Positions 32,589 to 36,420 of a DNA stretch of 36,420 bases are shown here, piece after piece (the stretch's first letter is position 1; every line of letters begins with the position of its first letter). The position numbers and the translations under genes were made by a program. The DNA comes from Betaproteobacteria bacterium (GTDB lineage Bacteria > Pseudomonadota > Gammaproteobacteria > Burkholderiales > Burkholderiaceae_D), in NCBI GenBank assembly GCA_025362735.1, contig JANYFL010000001.1, positions 1 to 36,420 of the forward strand, read 5' to 3'. Below the pieces are notes generated by a model that saw only the letters and a program-made list of their open reading frames with translations, was not told the origin of the DNA and did not search any database.

Positions 32589-35500
32589 TTAATCTAGCGA
32601 AAAATCGACGCGGTTGGGTTTGCCCTTGTCCTTGATGCCTTCGACATTCAGTTTCGGTGCAACCAGGAATATCCTCTCGCCCAATTTGGGTTCGACTTTT
32701 TCAATCCGCTGGCGAACATTGCCGGCACGCTGGCTGGCGAGTGAACGCAAGTCATCATCGCTGATGCTGGTATTGGCGAGTATCAGTTTTTCCATTTCTT
32801 CGACAGGTAGGGTTTTAGCCAGTCCAATGACGTTGCGCGGCTTGGAAAACTTTTCATCACTGTAAACACGTTCGAGATATTTTGGATATTCGCTGGCATC
32901 AACCTTGATCGTATTCGCATCGACCGATTCATCGCTTCGTGGCAATTCCTTGATTTTTTGTTTGCGGATTTTTTCTGCGAGCCGTTCGTGGCGAGCACCT
33001 TCACGGTCCGTGTCGGGATCGGCGCGACCGGTGATGTCGAGCTTGAGTGCAGGCCGGTCAGCCAGTGCCTTGGCGAGTTTTTCGATCTTGCCCTGATCCG
33101 CACCGGACACGAGGGCACTACCCGGTTTGAATTCGATATAGCCCAATTCTTCTTCGCTGCCAAAGGCCGAAGCCAGCAACGAGAATGGCGAGATCAGTGC
33201 CTTGGTCAGCAGGTTGACGATGACGCGCACAATCACGCCGCCGAGGCTGAATTCAGGATCGGACAAGGAGCCCGAAACAGGCAGGTTGACATCTATGACA
33301 CCGTTGCTGTCTTTCAGCAGCGCTACCGCAAGCAGGACCGGTAGCGAGGTGGCGGTGGGACTGTCAACGCGTGCGCCAAATGTGAGTTGATCCAGATAGA
33401 GACGATTTTGTGCATCAAGCCTGCCGTTCTCGATCTTGTATTGCACCTTCATCGACAGCTTGCCTTTTTCAATCCCATAGCCCGCGTATTTAATGGCGTA
33501 AGGCGTGAGCTTGGTCAATTCAATATCGCTCGCGCTGCCATCCAGTACGGCGTAAAGCTGGGTACCGAGCGGATTGATTTTGCCGTTGATGGTCAGTGCG
33601 CCATCGCCATCAACACTGCCGCGAATATTCACGTCGGCGGGCGCAGGCTGATCCGATGCCATGCCGGAGATACTGCCGCCGAGTTCAGTGAGATTGGCCG
33701 AGTAGTTGGGGCGAATCAGATTGTCTGTGAAATTGACGCGACCATTGACCAGCGTGATCTGGCCCAGTCGAATGACCGGTCTGGGTGCATTGCCTTGCGG
33801 CGCGGTGGTGGCTGAACCCGTGGATGAAGCGGCTGGAGTGATGGGTTGATCCGATGAACGTGCCGTGGTGATGGACTTCTGGCCGGCTTCGGGCTCACCG
33901 GGAGTGCTAACCACTTCCTGCAAATTGACTGTGCCATTGCTGTTGACGATCACACGCGCATAGAAATCGGAAAGCGCGATGTCGGCCAGCTTAAGCGCAA
34001 CGGGCGCTTGTTGCGCGGGAACCTGGATATCGATCTGGCCGAGCTTCAGTGACTTGAAACGCAGGAACTCTTCACCATTGACGCGATCCAGTGCAACCAC
34101 GTTATTGATGTCAGCCGTACCCTTGAAGTTCGCGGTCAAAGCGTCGGGACTGTTCATTCCAAAACGGCCATTGCCCCGCAGCGACAGGTCAGCATCGGTA
34201 ATGTTGACGTTCAGACGATCCGCCGCATAAGCCTGCAGACTTGCCACGGCCAACTTTTTCGCATCAATGCTGGCTGTGACCGTGAGCGGCTCCAGGACTG
34301 CGTTGCCTTGCAGATTCAATTGACCTTTGCGATTGAAGCCAGTCTTGAGATCAAAAGGAATGGCTGCACCTTTGGCAGTGCTGATGTTCTGCAGATTTAA
34401 ATCCAGATTGTCGGCACGCAGACTGACCGGTGTTGCAGCCGCGGCGTCGTTGAAGCGCACGCTGCCACGTTCAACCTGAAGTGCCTTGATCAGGAGGTTC
34501 AAAGGGGTTTGGGTTGGTGTGGCGGGTGTGGCAGGCGTAGTTGCTGCTGCACTGGAACTTGTTTGCGACGAGCCGGGCAGCATGGTCAACAGATTGATCT
34601 TTCCGTCTTGAGCACGCTTGACGTCGATACTGGGTGCGACGATTTTTACGCTATCAATCGTCAGCTTGTTCGTGGCGAGATCAAACTGCCCGCCGCTCAA
34701 AATGAATTGCTCGCCAGCCAGCAGTGCTTCCTTATCGTCCGGCATGCGCAGACGCAACTTTGAAACATTCAATGCAAGTTCATCGAGTTTGAGTTGGGGC
34801 GCGGCGGAGTTGACCCAGTCCGCAGCGTAGCGACCGGAAAGATCGACGCTGCCATCTTCGATACGGGCCAGCAGGAAGGGGACGATATACGGCCCATACT
34901 GACCCGGCTTGATCTGTTGTAACTTGAATTGACCGGTCGCGCTTTTGCCGCTCAACAAAAGTGTGCCCTGTTGCTCCAGCTGTTCTTCGTTCGCGGTTTG
35001 CAAAGCGAGTCTGATCTGGGCCGGTACGGCGCGATGGGTCGACAGTCCGTTGACATTCAGTTGAATAGCCTTGACCTGTGTCTGAAACGGTTTTGCGAGC
35101 GCTTGATCATTCCACTGCACGTTGCCGCGACTGACAATGATTTGAGCAATGTCGATTTTTGGTATCGCCGAAGCGGAGGGAACTGTGGATGGCCTGGGTG
35201 AAGCAGCGGACGTTGTTCTCGAGGGCGCCGGTGCAAGCGCAGGCGCAAAGACCTTTTGCCAATTGAGCACACCATTCTTGTCGCGCGTCAGATTCAGGTC
35301 GGGCGCGTCAAGTTGAATTCGTTGAATGCCGGCACTTTGCTGGATTAGATCGACGCGATCCAGCACGGTGGTCAGCGTTTGAAACGCCAGCAGCTGTTGA
35401 TCTGCCTGGTCCGTCAGAAGCAGATTTGAAAGGCTGACTTGTCCGGAAAGGGCGAGCTCGGTTTTCTGAGTGTGACGAAAGGACAGCGCGAGATTGGCCG

Positions 35501-36308
35501 TCAGTTTTCCGGAAGCCAGTTTGAAATTCAGCGGCACCGGCGAGAAACCCATGTAATCGGGCAGGTCGAGATTCGTGACCTCAAGTTCCAGCGAGCTGTC
35601 GAGGGAATCAACAAACGGTTTGCTTTTTGCCGTGAGTTCGATGGGACTGCCATCAAGCCGGGCTGCAAAAGCGGGCTGAACAAAAATATCGGTCGCGTAA
35701 GGCAGATCGGAAATAAAGGGCAGCGCCAGTTTGATGGTATCCAGGCGATGCCGCTGTGCAGTGACGCGATCATCAAAGTCGATTTCGCCATTTTCGACTT
35801 CGATATTATTCAATGAAAAATGAACGGGATCGTCGTCTTTCGGCTTCGCCAGAATTTTCTCGACGATATCGGAAAAGCTGAAACGTTGCGGCGCGGTGCG
35901 AGTGATATGGATAACCGGATGGGTGACGCGCAACGCGTCGAGCACTGCCGCGCGACGGAACAGGGAAGTCAACGAGGCATTGGCTTCGAGAGCATCGATT
36001 TGCAGGGCGACGCTGGTGCCATCCGCTTCAAATAATCTGATGTCACGCACGGTGGCGTTCAGGGTATAAGGATTGACACGAATTTCGCCGAGCGTCAGCT
36101 TGCGCCCGATTTCCTTCTGGATCGCTTGTTCGGCCAGAGACTTGACCAAACCCGGCGCGAAAAAATAAGTAACCAGGCCGAATAGTCCAAAGACAATCAC
36201 CAGACTCAATAAAGTTTTGCGCATCCAGTTCGGCCATTGCCGCCGCTGCAAGCCGGGTCGAATGCGTTTCAAAACGCTGGCAATGGAAGATGAAAGAGGG
36301 GACACCAC
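32589..36308 (-). CDS. DUF748/AsmA-like envelope protein with C-terminal OmpA-like region
   Basis: This 1239-residue protein has a basic N-terminus, one membrane anchor (about 31-50) and a long periplasmic region with repeated LxLDxxxLxV-type beta segments typical of DUF748/AsmA-like proteins. Low-complexity Ala/Ser/Pro/Thr linkers lie around 355-385, 575-600 and 815-850. From residue 1057 the segment IEFKPGSALV, followed by KLAKALADRPALKLDITG, resembles an OmpA-like peptidoglycan-associated fold. A structural or lipid-transfer role across the envelope is inferred from related families. The start is GTG at 36306-36308 with a weak AAGG site; an internal ATG at residue 29 directly before the anchor is an alternative. 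Confidence 0.85.
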   Translation of the reverse strand: MVSPLSSSIASVLKRIRPGLQRRQWPNWMRKTLLSLVIVFGLFGLVTYFFAPGLVKSLAEQAIQKEIGRKLTLGEIRVNPYTLNATVRDIRLFEADGTSVALQIDALEANASLTSLFRRAAVLDALRVTHPVIHITRTAPQRFSFSDIVEKILAKPKDDDPVHFSLNNIEVENGEIDFDDRVTAQRHRLDTIKLALPFISDLPYATDIFVQPAFAARLDGSPIELTAKSKPFVDSLDSSLELEVTNLDLPDYMGFSPVPLNFKLASGKLTANLALSFRHTQKTELALSGQVSLSNLLLTDQADQQLLAFQTLTTVLDRVDLIQQSAGIQRIQLDAPDLNLTRDKNGVLNWQKVFAPALAPAPSRTTSAASPRPSTVPSASAIPKIDIAQIIVSRGNVQWNDQALAKPFQTQVKAIQLNVNGLSTHRAVPAQIRLALQTANEEQLEQQGTLLLSGKSATGQFKLQQIKPGQYGPYIVPFLLARIEDGSVDLSGRYAADWVNSAAPQLKLDELALNVSKLRLRMPDDKEALLAGEQFILSGGQFDLATNKLTIDSVKIVAPSIDVKRAQDGKINLLTMLPGSSQTSSSAAATTPATPATPTQTPLNLLIKALQVERGSVRFNDAAAATPVSLRADNLDLNLQNISTAKGAAIPFDLKTGFNRKGQLNLQGNAVLEPLTVTASIDAKKLAVASLQAYAADRLNVNITDADLSLRGNGRFGMNSPDALTANFKGTADINNVVALDRVNGEEFLRFKSLKLGQIDIQVPAQQAPVALKLADIALSDFYARVIVNSNGTVNLQEVVSTPGEPEAGQKSITTARSSDQPITPAASSTGSATTAPQGNAPRPVIRLGQITLVNGRVNFTDNLIRPNYSANLTELGGSISGMASDQPAPADVNIRGSVDGDGALTINGKINPLGTQLYAVLDGSASDIELTKLTPYAIKYAGYGIEKGKLSMKVQYKIENGRLDAQNRLYLDQLTFGARVDSPTATSLPVLLAVALLKDSNGVIDVNLPVSGSLSDPEFSLGGVIVRVIVNLLTKALISPFSLLASAFGSEEELGYIEFKPGSALVSGADQGKIEKLAKALADRPALKLDITGRADPDTDREGARHERLAEKIRKQKIKELPRSDESVDANTIKVDASEYPKYLERVYSDEKFSKPRNVIGLAKTLPVEEMEKLILANTSISDDDLRSLASQRAGNVRQRIEKVEPKLGERIFLVAPKLNVEGIKDKGKPNRVDFSLD

Positions 36309-36348
36309 AGCGCCTTGAGAAGTGAGTGTCTGATTATAGAACCGGAGC

Positions 36349-36420
36349 TTAAATTGTGGGCAGCAGTTCCAGTAGTTCCAGCGGTGCGTGGATCAAGGCA
36401 TCGGCCCCCCATGCGGCAGG
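36349..36420 (-). CDS. C-terminal end of a HAD-family hydrolase (phosphoglycolate phosphatase-like), partial
   Basis: The last 23 codons before a TAA at 36349-36351 read WGADALIHAPLELLELLP plus flanking residues. This matches the usual C-terminus of Gph-like HAD phosphatases (WGAD...I..P.ELL..L). Most of the gene lies beyond the window edge. It ends 40 bases before the start of the DUF748 gene on the same strand, so cotranscription is possible. The call rests on a short stretch only. Confidence 0.6.
   Translation of the reverse strand, partial: PAAWGADALIHAPLELLELLPTI

Overview
The window looks like a chromosomal stretch from a betaproteobacterium of the Burkholderiales, most likely an Oxalobacteraceae-type organism. 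This is an inference from protein character, moderate GC content and gene order, in particular the linked glnE / yhdP / nitrilase / tldD / aroG block and the pepN / GGDEF / fbp block. I ran no database search. Most of the window is ordinary housekeeping sequence. The interest lies in regulatory leaders and in repeat elements between the genes.

Layout. 1-1093: an accessory trypsin-like protease gene with an AT-rich upstream region, plus the possible start of another gene running off the left edge. 1094-6175: pepN, a membrane diguanylate cyclase and fbp, all on the minus strand; the cyclase and fbp genes overlap. 6555-7208: a DUF4136 lipoprotein gene on the plus strand, closed by a strong terminator. 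7277-12093: the glycine cleavage operon gcvT-gcvH-gcvP on the minus strand, led by a tandem glycine riboswitch and a good sigma70-type promoter. 12147-13685: a Ser/Thr kinase fused to a cyclic-nucleotide-binding domain, divergent from a GH17-GT2 beta-glucan synthase-like gene (14129-16948). 16962-18085: lrgA-lrgB. 18170-18724: a PduO-type cobalamin adenosyltransferase.

18923-28050: aroG, a DUF7832-type gene, tldD, a nitrilase-family gene and yhdP, all on the minus strand. glnE (28051-30933) diverges from yhdP. 31211-32173: an accessory lipoprotein gene flanked by repeat structures. 32589-36308: a large DUF748/AsmA-like envelope protein. 36349-36420: the C-terminal end of a HAD-type hydrolase.

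Main discoveries. (1) Upstream of aroG there is a 20-codon leader ORF with the run Phe-Phe-Tyr-Phe-Phe-Phe, then a strong intrinsic terminator whose 5' arm can instead pair with leader codons. This is a textbook phenylalanine attenuator controlling DAHP synthase. (2) The yhdP/glnE divergent region is filled by a 283-bp structured element with 32-bp terminal inverted repeats. The glnE ribosome-binding site, start codon and first codons lie inside the right repeat. (3) A second, different element with 29-bp inverted repeats sits upstream of the accessory lipoprotein gene, and an attC-like hairpin lies just after that gene. No tRNA, rRNA, CRISPR array or complete transposase gene was seen.
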